From: Flavobacteriia bacterium 40-80
GTDB lineage: Bacteria; Bacteroidota; Bacteroidia; Flavobacteriales_D; Crocinitomicaceae
Reading direction: 5' to 3'
Assembly: GCA_001899145.1 (NCBI GenBank)
Contig: MKVF01000006.1
Span: forward strand, 310,001 to 374,000
Length of the DNA stretch: 64,000 nt
Numbering within the stretch: the first letter of the stretch is position 1; each line of letters begins with the position of its first letter. Below are positions 1 to 8,990 of the stretch, one piece after another. The notes beneath the pieces are model-generated. The model was not told the DNA's origin. It did not search any database and saw only the letters and a list, made by a program, of their open reading frames with translations. The position numbers were made by a program, and so were the translations under genes.

Positions 1-776
1 TGACAGAATACAGGAAACATGCCAGGCAAATAGCCATAGACTCCTCTCTCGAAGGCTTTGATATTGTTTGTGCTGTCGGAGGTGACGGCTCCGTTCATGA
101 AGTGGGAACCGGACTCATCGGTACAGTAACACAATTAGCCATTATTCCCACAGGTTCCGGAAACGGTCTGGCGAGACATCTGAAAATCCCTCTGAATATC
201 ATAGAGGCGATTAAATGTATCAACGAAGGACATTCTTCAAAAATGGATACCATTCTTGCCAACGACAAGCCTTTTCTCGGTTTTGGAGGCTACGGCTTTG
301 ACGCGCTCATAGCCAAACGATTTGACGAATATCATAAAAGAGGTTTTTCAAGTTATGTAAAGCTTGTCCTGAAAGAATTTTTCCGGTACAAACCGGTTCA
401 CACAATTATAGAAACAGAGAACCAGCTCATTGAAGATCATTACTTTCTTTGCAGCATTGCTAATTCTTCCGAATTCGGAAACGGCTTCTGTATCTCCCCG
501 AACTCAAAGCTGGACGACGGAATACTGGAACTTTGCCTGCTCCGTCCGATAAAACTGACCGCTCTCCCCGGATTAGTCACTGATTTTTTCCGCCGGAAAG
601 CAGATCAGAATAAAAATATTCAGATCATTTCTTTCAAAAAAGCACGGATCCGGATGAAAGGCAATATTGCACATTATGACGGTGAGCCTTTTAATGTCAG
701 AAATGAGCTGAACATAGAAGTAAAACCAAAAAGTTTAAATATCTTAGTAGGCAAAAATTACAATGCAATTCATTGA
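1..776 (+). CDS. Diacylglycerol kinase family lipid kinase (5' partial)
   Basis: The gene is cut by the left edge; the first complete codon in frame is at base 3 and 257 residues are visible. The catalytic-domain signature GGDGSVHEV lies at bases 78-104, followed by IIPTGSGNGLAR, the nucleotide-binding loop of the DAGK catalytic (DgkB/LCB5/YegS) fold. An internal GTG at 102 would begin after the GGDG motif, so it is not the real start. Family knowledge: these soluble kinases phosphorylate diacylglycerol or related lipids at the inner membrane face. The substrate cannot be read from sequence. The 3' end overlaps the next gene by 14 bases, indicating co-transcription. Confidence 0.9.
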   Translation, partial: TEYRKHARQIAIDSSLEGFDIVCAVGGDGSVHEVGTGLIGTVTQLAIIPTGSGNGLARHLKIPLNIIEAIKCINEGHSSKMDTILANDKPFLGFGGYGFDALIAKRFDEYHKRGFSSYVKLVLKEFFRYKPVHTIIETENQLIEDHYFLCSIANSSEFGNGFCISPNSKLDDGILELCLLRPIKLTALPGLVTDFFRRKADQNKNIQIISFKKARIRMKGNIAHYDGEPFNVRNELNIEVKPKSLNILVGKNYNAIH

Positions 777-1221
777 TTCAAACTTAGAGATCATATTACC
801 TTATCTGGACAAGCTGACACCTGATACAAAGCCGCTTTGGGGGACGATGTCCGCACAGCAGATGGTAGAACATCTCACTCATACCGTTGAAATAGCTGTT
901 GAGCTGCATCAATATCCTGTACAGGTAAATGAAGAAATGTACGAAAAGCTGCAGGCTTTCATTTTATCGGACAAACCGCTGCCCAGAAATTTTAACGCGT
1001 CATTTGTGAAGGAGAATCCACCACTTATTCATGAGGAAATTGAACTTGCAACCGATGCTTATTGCGAAGCGTGGATAGATCTGGAACTTTGGTTCGCAGC
1101 AAATCCGGGACGAAAAACAGTGCATCCGCATTTCGGGCCGCTGGATTTCAGCCTCTGGAAACGACTGCATGAAAAGCACCTGACGCACCACTTCATTCAG
1201 TTTGGTTTAATTAAAGAATAA
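763..1221 (+). CDS. DinB/DUF1569-like protein
   Basis: A soluble protein of 152 residues with no signal peptide. The N-terminal stretch with PLWGTMSAQQMVEHL (about residues 25-39) and later conserved histidines (HPHFGPLDFSLW, HLTHHFIQF) resemble the DinB/DUF1569 four-helix-bundle group, which often carries a metal-binding histidine triad. No biochemical role is assigned. The ATG lies inside the end of the lipid kinase gene (14-base overlap), and the uridine-kinase-like gene follows after 11 bases, so it sits in a co-directional run. The family call rests on pattern recognition only. Confidence 0.7.
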   Translation: MQFIDSNLEIILPYLDKLTPDTKPLWGTMSAQQMVEHLTHTVEIAVELHQYPVQVNEEMYEKLQAFILSDKPLPRNFNASFVKENPPLIHEEIELATDAYCEAWIDLELWFAANPGRKTVHPHFGPLDFSLWKRLHEKHLTHHFIQFGLIKE

Positions 1222-1232
1222 AAAACACAGAA

Positions 1233-1862
1233 ATGGTCATTGGAATTTGCGGAGGAAGCGGGTCAGGAAAAACAACATTATTAAAGCGGTTATCAAAACA
1301 CTTTGAAGATTTTCGCCCGACAATCTTCTCTATGGACAATTATTATAAGCCGCTGCATCTTCAGCATGTGGATCAGAACGGAGAAGTGAATTTCGATCTC
1401 CCTACAGCCCTGAATACAGAATTATTATTCGCTGATTTTCATGACCTTGTCAGTGGTAAACCAGTAGAAGTAATCGAGTATCACTTTAATAACCCGGCGG
1501 AAAAAAATGTTCTGATCACATTGAATCCTTCTCCGATCGTCATCATTGAAGGATTGTTTCTTTTTCATTATGAAGAAATCCGGTCAAAACTGGACTATTC
1601 CATTTTCGTGGACGTAGATCTGAACATACAGCTGGACAGAAGACTCTACCGTGATCAGGAATCCCGTGGGTATTCAAGGGAAGCAATTCTTTATCAATGG
1701 AATAATCATGTTACACCCTGCTTCAATGAATATTTATTCCCGTACAGGAAAAATGCCGACTTTGTTTTCTTCAATGATCACCGGGCCGACGAAGAATTTA
1801 TTAAATTAGTTGGTAATTTGGAACAAAACGTGAAATTTAACGAGCTTGCTAAGATTAATTAA
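1233..1862 (+). CDS. Uridine kinase-like P-loop kinase
   Basis: A protein of 209 residues beginning MVIGICGGSGSGKTT, with the Walker A loop GGSGSGKT at residues 7-14. The SMDNYYKPL segment (about residues 34-42) and RDQESRGYSREAI (about residues 141-153) match the uridine/cytidine kinase (Udk/PRK) family, which phosphorylates uridine and cytidine to UMP and CMP in pyrimidine salvage. The length is close to bacterial Udk (about 210). Because the phosphoribulokinase/uridine kinase superfamily is broad, substrate specificity is inferred and no symbol is given. The stop overlaps the downstream histidine kinase start by 17 bases. Confidence 0.82.
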   Translation: MVIGICGGSGSGKTTLLKRLSKHFEDFRPTIFSMDNYYKPLHLQHVDQNGEVNFDLPTALNTELLFADFHDLVSGKPVEVIEYHFNNPAEKNVLITLNPSPIVIIEGLFLFHYEEIRSKLDYSIFVDVDLNIQLDRRLYRDQESRGYSREAILYQWNNHVTPCFNEYLFPYRKNADFVFFNDHRADEEFIKLVGNLEQNVKFNELAKIN

Positions 1863-4800
1863 ACGATATTATTCCCCGATTTTATTTTTAATCTCACTGT
1901 CAGCATTGGTGATCGTGTCTTATATTGCACTACACCGTGATTATGACAGTGCGATCCGCCAGTTTCAAAAATCATTCAACCGCACTCAGAAAGAATTAAA
2001 CAATTACCTGGACAAATTATCGGCTCACACACGATTTGATTCCTTACAATTTGAAAAGCATCCTTTTTATGTTCATCTCTATGTGAATGATTCTTTAAGC
2101 TACTGGAGCACCAACACCGTTCCTGTATCTCAATTTGCGGATTATCATTTTCCGGCGGACGGAATTATTCATTTGCAGAATGGCTGGTATTATGCGAAAA
2201 CTTATGAAAAGGATTCGATCAAATTAGTCGCTTCCTTTTTGATTCGTTCTCATTATCCTTACGAGAACAAGTACCTGAAGAACGATTTCCCCGCACGTTT
2301 CAATTTTCCGTTCAAAGGATATATTTCGCTGGAAAAAGAGAAAGCATTACCGATCTATGACAACGGGCAGTTTTTGTTTGGCGTGATTCCTTACGAATTC
2401 CAGAATGTGAAGTCATTTTATTCCGACAGCATATTCGGATTGCTGATCCTTACGACTTTTTTTCTCTTAAACAGCATACTTCTCTTCTTGCGGCGCAAAA
2501 GCGCTTTTATCAAAATCTTTGTCGGGTTCACTATTATATGGCTTCGCTACATTTCGCTGCGTAGCGGCTGGCTTTCCGTATTTGATGAAATAACCGCCTT
2601 TCAGCCGACACTTTACGCTTCTTCGGAATGGTTTCCTTCCTTCGCTGATTTCTGGCTGAACATCCTGGTGCTGATCTTTGGAATAAAAATTCTTTTTCAG
2701 CTGCTGCTTCCTGAAGACAAAGAAGAGATGAGCAACAAGCTGCTTCGCGGAATTTTCAGCACATCACTCTTGTTATTATTTCTGCTGTTCAACGATTATA
2801 TATTCAAAGGATTAATTGAAAACTCCTCTATTAAGCTGGAAATAAACAAATTATTCGGGTTAAATTTTTATTCGTTTTTTGCTTTAACTTCCGTCGGTCT
2901 GTTGTTTTTTGAATTTTTAAAAGCATTCCGCAAGCTGATCAATTTTTACCAGGAGAATGAAGTTCCTGCGCTCCTTAAATATGGAAGCGTAGGCTTATTG
3001 ATAATCAGTTATCTATCTTTAAACCTGTTCTTTCACCATCCGTTTAAGAACTGGATCCTGATGTTGCTGATCCTTCCTGTTTTTTACCAGATATGCAGCA
3101 AAAACAAAAAAGAACTGCCCAATTACACCATCATCTTTATACTTTTTCTTTTTTCAATCCACAGCTTCAACGTACTGCAGAACTTTCTGGATAAGAAAGA
3201 GAAACAGGAACGCCAGCTGCTTGCAAACCAGCTCGCTTCCGATCAGGATATTTCAACAGAAATAGAATACAGTGCGATCAAAAACAGCATTGAAACAGAC
3301 GAGTACCTCGTCAGGCTTCTGAAAGAAGATAAAATGGTCAGTCCGAGCGGACTGAAAGAAAACCTGGAAAAACGGTTCTTCAATAACTTCTGGGAACAGT
3401 ACGAAGTGGAATTTTTTCTGTTCAACAGCAAGGGAATTTCTTTACTGAACTTTACCAGCAATCAGACTTCCAACATCCAGAAGCTCGACCGGATCATCAC
3501 TTATAATTCAATTCCTTCTGAAATTGATGAAAATATTTATTACATCAAAAATTTCACGAGCCAGTACGCCTATATCATCAAACAGTTTATCTGTGACGGG
3601 GATAACTTTTACGGATTTCTGTACATCGCGCTAAAAACGAAAAAAATACCTGAAAACATTGGTTATCCGAGATTGCTGATCTCTTCCAAATCAAAAGTAT
3701 TTGACGTTTTGGAAAATTATTCCCTGGCAAAATATTACAATCACAAATTAGTATATGATTACGGAAATTATATTTATCCTTCCGTAGATGAAAATATGCT
3801 CAAGCTTATCAATTCGCGGCATGATGGCTTCGCAAACAGAAGAGATTACAATCATTACATTTACCGTCGTACCAATCTGGATACGATCGTTGTGTCGAAA
3901 CCAAGCAACACAACGTTCCAGTTTTTCACCTCTTTTTCTTATCTATTCTGCTTCTACGGCTTGCTGCTGCTGCTCCCTTTGAGCGAAAAGCTGCTTTTCA
4001 AAAAGAACTGGAGAATTCTGCCAACACTGGCACTCAGAATTCAGATTCTACTTTTCGGAATCGTTCTGATCACTTTATTCGCTTATGGAATTGGATCCGG
4101 AATTTTCATTCAGCGCCAGTACAATGAAATTACCAATCAGCACATCAAAGATAAATTAACTTCTATTTCGGTAGATCTAAACAACCTTAATAACAGCGAT
4201 AGCAGCGCGTTCGAGCAGGCTTCAAGCGATTTGCTGGAAGTCCGGCTTCAGAACCTTTCACGTGTTTTCTCCACAGACATCAATATTTTCAGCCCGAACG
4301 GATACCTGCTTTCCACATCACGTCAGAAATTATACAATTCAGGACTGATCAGCGAACAGATCAATTCCCGTGCTTTCAAACACATGACAGATTATAACAA
4401 CAGCGAATATATACATACGGAGTATATCGGAAATCTGTCTTATACTTCGGGATATGTTCCCATGTACAATAGTGACGGAACAATAAAAGCCATTATCAAC
4501 CTGCAACAGTTCGGGCAACAGGAACAGTATGAGCTTCAGATCGAGAATTTCCTTGTTTCCATTCTCAACATTTTCATTCTGCTGCTGGCTTTTACGACAA
4601 TGTTTACATTGTTCATTTCCAACTGGATCACGTTGCCGCTGAAAAAGCTGCAAGAATCAATTGCGAATATCCGCTTCGGAAAATACAACCAGCCGATCGA
4701 ATACCAGGGAAAAGATGAAATCGGTGAGCTGGTAAAAAAATACAATGAAAAGCTTCAGGAGCTGGAATATACGGCGCAGCAGCTGGCACAAAGCGAACGT

Positions 4801-5490
4801 GAAAACGCCTGGAAAGAAATGGCGAAGCAGGTGGCCCATGAGATCAAAAACCCGTTGACTCCAATGAAGCTGCGTTTACAGCATTTCCAGCGGATTTTTG
4901 ATGAAAATGAAAAAGTGGATAAAGCCCAGATCGACAAAATAGTTGAATCTATGGTAGAACAAATTGATACTTTGGCGAAAATCGCGAATGAGTTCTCTAA
5001 TTTTGCAAAGATGCCAAAATCGACCTTTACTCCGGTGGATCTGGTTAAGATCATTCAGAATGTAAAGGAAATTTTTCAGTCCACTATTGATTCGGAAATC
5101 GAATTTTTCCACGCTAAAAGAGAATGTATCATTCTCGGGGACAAAGACCTGCTGCTTCGTGTTTTCAATAACCTGATCCAGAATGCACGCCAGGCTATTC
5201 CGGAAAACCGGAGCCCGAAGATCGGCATCTTCATCCATAAGCTCAAAGATGAGTGGCATATCGAAGTAAAAGACAACGGTTCCGGTATCCCTGAGGAGAA
5301 TCAATCCAAAATTTTCACACCGTATTTCACTACCAAATCCAAAGGGACAGGACTGGGATTAGCGATGGTAAAACAAATCATCGACATGCACGAAGGGAAA
5401 ATCAATTATGAAACTTCTTCAAAAGGAACAACTTTCAACATCACTTTTAAAGTGTATGAAGAAGGAAGTGAAAAATGGGAAGCACAATAG
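1846..5490 (+). CDS. Multi-pass sensor histidine kinase, NtrY-like
   Basis: A membrane histidine kinase of 1214 residues. The N-terminal 900 residues contain several hydrophobic clusters and extracytoplasmic regions. A HAMP-like linker follows the last membrane segment (about 925-980). The HisKA motif AHEIKNPLTP carries the phospho-acceptor His998, an N box (NNLIQNARQAI) lies near 1110, and G boxes DNGSGIP and GTGLGLAM lie near 1143 and 1168. The HEIKNPLTP form is typical of NtrY-type kinases. The start is TTG at 1846; it is the only plausible start, since the frame is closed just upstream and no in-frame ATG precedes the first membrane helix. No response regulator lies nearby, so the partner and signal are unknown. 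Confidence 0.88.
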   Translation: MLRLIKRYYSPILFLISLSALVIVSYIALHRDYDSAIRQFQKSFNRTQKELNNYLDKLSAHTRFDSLQFEKHPFYVHLYVNDSLSYWSTNTVPVSQFADYHFPADGIIHLQNGWYYAKTYEKDSIKLVASFLIRSHYPYENKYLKNDFPARFNFPFKGYISLEKEKALPIYDNGQFLFGVIPYEFQNVKSFYSDSIFGLLILTTFFLLNSILLFLRRKSAFIKIFVGFTIIWLRYISLRSGWLSVFDEITAFQPTLYASSEWFPSFADFWLNILVLIFGIKILFQLLLPEDKEEMSNKLLRGIFSTSLLLLFLLFNDYIFKGLIENSSIKLEINKLFGLNFYSFFALTSVGLLFFEFLKAFRKLINFYQENEVPALLKYGSVGLLIISYLSLNLFFHHPFKNWILMLLILPVFYQICSKNKKELPNYTIIFILFLFSIHSFNVLQNFLDKKEKQERQLLANQLASDQDISTEIEYSAIKNSIETDEYLVRLLKEDKMVSPSGLKENLEKRFFNNFWEQYEVEFFLFNSKGISLLNFTSNQTSNIQKLDRIITYNSIPSEIDENIYYIKNFTSQYAYIIKQFICDGDNFYGFLYIALKTKKIPENIGYPRLLISSKSKVFDVLENYSLAKYYNHKLVYDYGNYIYPSVDENMLKLINSRHDGFANRRDYNHYIYRRTNLDTIVVSKPSNTTFQFFTSFSYLFCFYGLLLLLPLSEKLLFKKNWRILPTLALRIQILLFGIVLITLFAYGIGSGIFIQRQYNEITNQHIKDKLTSISVDLNNLNNSDSSAFEQASSDLLEVRLQNLSRVFSTDINIFSPNGYLLSTSRQKLYNSGLISEQINSRAFKHMTDYNNSEYIHTEYIGNLSYTSGYVPMYNSDGTIKAIINLQQFGQQEQYELQIENFLVSILNIFILLLAFTTMFTLFISNWITLPLKKLQESIANIRFGKYNQPIEYQGKDEIGELVKKYNEKLQELEYTAQQLAQSERENAWKEMAKQVAHEIKNPLTPMKLRLQHFQRIFDENEKVDKAQIDKIVESMVEQIDTLAKIANEFSNFAKMPKSTFTPVDLVKIIQNVKEIFQSTIDSEIEFFHAKRECIILGDKDLLLRVFNNLIQNARQAIPENRSPKIGIFIHKLKDEWHIEVKDNGSGIPEENQSKIFTPYFTTKSKGTGLGLAMVKQIIDMHEGKINYETSSKGTTFNITFKVYEEGSEKWEAQ

Positions 5491-5499
5491 GAGACTGAA

Positions 5500-5555
5500 A
5501 GACGCAAGACATCAGACGTAAGAAACAAGACGTAAGACATTAGATGTAAGACTAA
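5500..5555. repeat. Four 14-bp tandem repeats, consensus AGACGTAAGACATT
   Basis: Copies begin at 5500, 5514, 5528 and 5542, with an exact 14-base period and cores AGACGCAAGAC, AGACGTAAGAA, AGACGTAAGAC and AGATGTAAGAC. The array lies between the convergent histidine kinase and lhgO genes and fills most of the 111-base spacer. No open frame or hairpin explains it. Confidence 0.85.
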
Positions 5556-5601
5556 AAATACAAGATCTTACGGTTCGCAATCTCATCAGTTTTATCTTCT
5601 G

Positions 5602-6813
5602 CTATTTCAAGCCAAAATGTTTTTCTGCTTCCTCCGCGATATAACCTCCAATCGAAAGAGACGCCGTAGCTGCCGGTGAAGGGGCATTTAAAACGTGAAT
5701 GGAATTTCCGTGGTATTCGATCCGGAAATCATCTCGTGTGTCGCCGTCCTGGCTCAGCAATAAAGCTCTCACTCCTGCTCTTCCCGGTTTAATATCTTCC
5801 ATCTGGAGCGATGGAATTAATCCCTGAAGGGTTTTCAGAAACAAACGCTTGGAAAAAGCTCTCCTGTATTCATTGATCCCAAAGCTCATATTATTAAAGA
5901 ACAGCTTCCATGTTCCTCCGTAAGTCAGGGCATCTACTGTATCTTTCAGCGAGAAATCCGTTTTTCCGTATCCTTCTCTTTTAAAAGTAAATACCGCATT
6001 TGGTCCGCATTCCACATCTCCGTTTGTCATTCTTGTGAAATGCACTCCCAGAAACGGCATTGCCGGATTCGGAACGGGATAAATCAGGTTTCGTACTTTA
6101 TGTCTGGCATCATCTGTCAACTCATAATAATCGCCGCGGAATCCCACTACTTTTTCTTTCAGCTTCACACCGTCCTTTTTTGCTAATCTGTCCGCAAAAA
6201 GGCCTGCACAAAAAACAAGATGCTTTGCTTTTATCGTTCCTTTATTTGTAATAACGGAAGATACTGATTCGCCTTTCACCACATCTGTTACTTCGTGCTG
6301 CAAAAATAATTTGCTCTCCGGCTGAAGTGACAGGCCAATCTCCACCATCTTTTCCGTAGCACCTCTGAAATCAATAATTCCTGTACACGGCACCCACAAG
6401 CCCGCGATACCTTCACAAAATGGCTCTATTTCTTTTATTTGCTGTGCTGTGATTTTTTCAACTCCTTCCGTGTCGTTTGCAACTCCGTTTTTGTAGATCT
6501 TTTCCAGCTCCGGCAGCTCCTGCTCTTTTGTCGCCACCACAATTTTACCACACACATCATGAGCTACTTTATGTTCTTTGGCAAAAGCAACCAGCTCCCG
6601 TCTTCCCTGCACACAATTTTTTGCCTTGTAAGATCCCGGTTTGTAATACAATCCCGAGTGAATTACTCCTGAATTATGACCGGTCTGGTGATTGGCAAGC
6701 AATGCTTCTTTTTCAATCAATGCTAATTTCAACTCCGGAAACCGCGACTGCAGCTTGTAAAAAGTAGCTGCACCAACAATTCCTCCTCCAATTATAGCAA
6801 CATCGTATGTCAT
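5602..6813 (-). CDS. lhgO: L-2-hydroxyglutarate oxidase
   Basis: A protein of 403 residues with an N-terminal FAD-binding GGGIVG motif (residues 9-14) of the DAO fold, then HNSGVIHSGLYY (about residues 46-57), characteristic of L-2-hydroxyglutarate oxidase/dehydrogenase. The length matches LhgO (about 400). Family knowledge: it oxidises L-2-hydroxyglutarate to 2-oxoglutarate, feeding electrons to oxygen or the quinone pool, and so clears a by-product of central metabolism. It is transcribed behind the small membrane-protein gene ending 12 bases upstream, probably from the -7 box at 7493-7500. Confidence 0.9.
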   Translation of the reverse strand: MTYDVAIIGGGIVGAATFYKLQSRFPELKLALIEKEALLANHQTGHNSGVIHSGLYYKPGSYKAKNCVQGRRELVAFAKEHKVAHDVCGKIVVATKEQELPELEKIYKNGVANDTEGVEKITAQQIKEIEPFCEGIAGLWVPCTGIIDFRGATEKMVEIGLSLQPESKLFLQHEVTDVVKGESVSSVITNKGTIKAKHLVFCAGLFADRLAKKDGVKLKEKVVGFRGDYYELTDDARHKVRNLIYPVPNPAMPFLGVHFTRMTNGDVECGPNAVFTFKREGYGKTDFSLKDTVDALTYGGTWKLFFNNMSFGINEYRRAFSKRLFLKTLQGLIPSLQMEDIKPGRAGVRALLLSQDGDTRDDFRIEYHGNSIHVLNAPSPAATASLSIGGYIAEEAEKHFGLK

Positions 6814-6825
6814 TCTAAAAACAAT

Positions 6826-7488
6826 TTATTCAATAATCAATTCTTTTCGCTGCTCCTGTTTCTTCGCTCCATAAAAAAACAGAATTAAGCTCGCCAAAAT
6901 AAAAACATGGCTAAAATCCTCGCGGTTAAAATATCTGGAAACGTCTAATTTCAAAACAAAGCACGACGCTCCGGAAAAGCTCGTTATCACTCCATAAACA
7001 AATAACTTCAGATCTTTTTGTCCCTTTCTGATCAGAAATAGGCTGATTCCCGCACAATATACAATATACGTCAGCACAGAATCTATCAAAACAAATGTAA
7101 AGGTCACCAATCCTAAAGCCAGTGTCAAATTGATCACCAGCTTTGATTTCAACAAAAGGTTCAATCCTTTTTTTATATCAGTATCAGCTAATAGCGAAAG
7201 CATGCCTTTTCCCACAAAATAACCGGACACAATACCTCCGATCCAGTGAGGCATTTTGCCATAAATCCCTGTATATTGATAAAGAGAATGGGCGATGCCC
7301 GCTACAAAGCAGGTAATGGAAAAGGTCAGGAAGAAATAACGCCAGTTCCGAACCAGCTCATTTTCAGGTTTCAGGTTCAGATACCAGAGCAGGCACAGAA
7401 CTGCTACCAGCCAGTTATAAATTAATGAAACCGGTTCCTGAAGGGACAAACCAAACAATTCATATTGAATCACTTCAAAATCTCTCAT
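6826..7488 (-). CDS. Multi-pass membrane protein, possibly DUF6962-like
   Basis: A protein of 220 residues with about seven hydrophobic segments and a histidine-containing helix (CFVAGIAHSLYQ, about residues 60-71) followed by HWIGGIVSGYFVGKG. The spacing of conserved His and Gly recalls the DUF6962 membrane family of Bacteroidota, but I am not certain of that assignment. No enzymatic role is proposed. It is the first gene of an apparent two-gene unit with lhgO; a TACATTTG -7 box ends 4 bases before its ATG. Confidence 0.65.
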   Translation of the reverse strand: MRDFEVIQYELFGLSLQEPVSLIYNWLVAVLCLLWYLNLKPENELVRNWRYFFLTFSITCFVAGIAHSLYQYTGIYGKMPHWIGGIVSGYFVGKGMLSLLADTDIKKGLNLLLKSKLVINLTLALGLVTFTFVLIDSVLTYIVYCAGISLFLIRKGQKDLKLFVYGVITSFSGASCFVLKLDVSRYFNREDFSHVFILASLILFFYGAKKQEQRKELIIE

Positions 7489-7492
7489 TCGG

Positions 7493-7500
7493 CAAATGTA
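7493..7500 (-). promoter_or_regulatory. Candidate -7 box TACATTTG, 4 nt before ATG
   Basis: On the minus strand TACATTTG matches the Bacteroidota consensus TAnnTTTG and is followed by four bases and the ATG at 7488. Transcription would then begin at or next to the start codon. No clear -33 TTG is seen. Confidence 0.5.
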
Positions 7501-7577
7501 GCTTTTTCCTTTATTTTCTCCACATTGATTTGTTGGTTAATTTATTTTTCATACTCTTATTATCGCTGATATTCGTC

Positions 7578-7585
7578 TATTTTTG
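7578..7585 (+). promoter_or_regulatory. Candidate -7 box TATTTTTG for recR
   Basis: A perfect TAnnTTTG match 17 bases before the TTG start of recR. No convincing TTG is found 19-21 bases further upstream, so this is half of a promoter only. Confidence 0.4.
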
Positions 7586-7602
7586 CAGGAAACTTTTCTC
7601 AT

Positions 7603-8214
7603 TTGAAAGTACTGTCCAAACATATTGAAAACGCAGTAGAGCAGTTGTCTTCATTACCAAGCGTGGGAAAAAGAACGGCCTTGCGTCTTGCACTTCATCT
7701 CCTGAAAAAGGATGAGGATGAGATCAGACGTTTTGCACAGTCTTTTATTCAGATGAAAGAAAATATCCTCTTCTGTAAGTGCTGCGGAAACATATCCGAT
7801 CAGGTGATCTGTGAAATATGTTCCAACCCGGCAAGGAATCATGATGAAATCTGTATCGTTGAAGATATCAGAGACATTATGGCGATTGAAGAAACCGGTT
7901 CTTTCAAAGGAATTTACCATGTTCTGGGAGGCGTTATATCGCCCATGGACGGAATAGGGCCGAATGATCTTAATATTCATTCTTTAATAGAAAAATTACA
8001 CCAGGGAAATGTAAAAGAGATTATATTTGCCCTGAACGCGACAATGGAAGGCGATACCACAAGTTTCTATCTGTATAAGAAAATAGCTGTTTTTGATGTA
8101 TTTATCAGCGCGCTCTCACGGGGAGTCAGCGTAGGGACAGAATTACAATACGCAGATGAACTGACGCTGGGCAGCTCCATCATTAATCGTACACCTTTTA
8201 AGTTAACCGTTTAG
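7603..8214 (+). CDS. recR: Recombination mediator protein RecR
   Basis: A protein of 203 residues, the normal RecR length. A helix-hairpin-helix region (LSSLPSVGKRTALRLALHL, residues 15-33) precedes a four-cysteine zinc finger (C58, C61, C70, C73). A Toprim domain follows from about residue 80 (VEDIRDIMAIEETG). RecR works with RecO/RecF to load RecA at gaps and repair sites. The start is TTG at 7603: starting here aligns the N terminus (SKHIENAVEQLSSLP) with other RecR proteins, and no ATG is available before the HhH motif. Confidence 0.95.
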   Translation: MKVLSKHIENAVEQLSSLPSVGKRTALRLALHLLKKDEDEIRRFAQSFIQMKENILFCKCCGNISDQVICEICSNPARNHDEICIVEDIRDIMAIEETGSFKGIYHVLGGVISPMDGIGPNDLNIHSLIEKLHQGNVKEIIFALNATMEGDTTSFYLYKKIAVFDVFISALSRGVSVGTELQYADELTLGSSIINRTPFKLTV

Positions 8215-8252
8215 TTTTACACGACCTTATTTGTAACATTATTAAAATATTT

Positions 8253-8990
8253 ATGCGAATAGTATTAGGTTTTATACTGACTCCGGTTTTCTATCTTCTT
8301 TTTTGTTTCTTCTTAGGGATATTTCATCCGATTCAATGGCTTTCTTTAAAATTAGGAGGATACAATGCTCATAAGAAAAGTGTGGACATACTGAATTTCT
8401 TTCTGAATTATTCTCAATTGATAATGCTCAACTGGGTCTGCCTGAAGCAGCGTTTCAAGCTTCCGAAAAACCGCTCCATTCTTTTTGTATCCAATCATCA
8501 GTCTTCTTTCGATATTCCGGGATTAATCTATTACTTCAGGAAATTTCACGGAAAGTTCGTTTCTAAAATAGAGCTTTCGAAAGCTAAGATCCCAAGCATT
8601 TCCTTCAATCTCCTTCATGGAGGAGCGGCAAATATAGATCGCAATAATCCGGAGCTTTCCAAACGTGAAATAGCAAAGCTGGCAGACAATATGAGAAACA
8701 AAAAATGGTCAGCTTTTATCTTTCCGGAAGGTACGCGTTCTAAAGATGGAATCATGAAGCCTTTTAAAATCGGGGGGATAGAAACATTTGCAAATCTTGT
8801 CCCTGACCTGCTTATTGTTCCGGTTGCCATTTCCGGCTCTTACAATATCGTTCGCAGAGGCCCTTTTCCGCTAATGCCTTTTAATAAGATAAAATGGGAA
8901 GTTCTGGAACCCATTGAATTAAGAGGTAAAAACATTGCAGACATTGTTAAAGCGGCAGAAAACGCAATCCGAAATAAAATTTCTAAATGA
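8253..8990 (+). CDS. 1-acyl-sn-glycerol-3-phosphate acyltransferase (PlsC family)
   Basis: A protein of 245 residues with one or two N-terminal membrane helices, the catalytic HX4D motif NHQSSFD (His82, Asp87) and the acceptor-binding FPEGTRS block (residues 157-163). Family knowledge: PlsC acylates lysophosphatidic acid at the inner membrane to make phosphatidic acid for phospholipid synthesis. The stop overlaps the CPBP protease ATG in ATGA, so the two are translationally coupled. Other PlsC paralogues acting on ornithine or glycine lipids cannot be excluded. Confidence 0.9.
   Translation: MRIVLGFILTPVFYLLFCFFLGIFHPIQWLSLKLGGYNAHKKSVDILNFFLNYSQLIMLNWVCLKQRFKLPKNRSILFVSNHQSSFDIPGLIYYFRKFHGKFVSKIELSKAKIPSISFNLLHGGAANIDRNNPELSKREIAKLADNMRNKKWSAFIFPEGTRSKDGIMKPFKIGGIETFANLVPDLLIVPVAISGSYNIVRRGPFPLMPFNKIKWEVLEPIELRGKNIADIVKAAENAIRNKISK

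Noticed and set aside
102-776. GTG at 102 as the start of the lipid kinase
   Set aside because: The conserved GGDG motif lies upstream in the same frame, so the gene is cut by the window edge.
4876-5304. 142-codon minus-strand frame inside the histidine kinase
   Set aside because: It overlaps the conserved HisKA/ATPase region and is explained by codon bias of the true frame.
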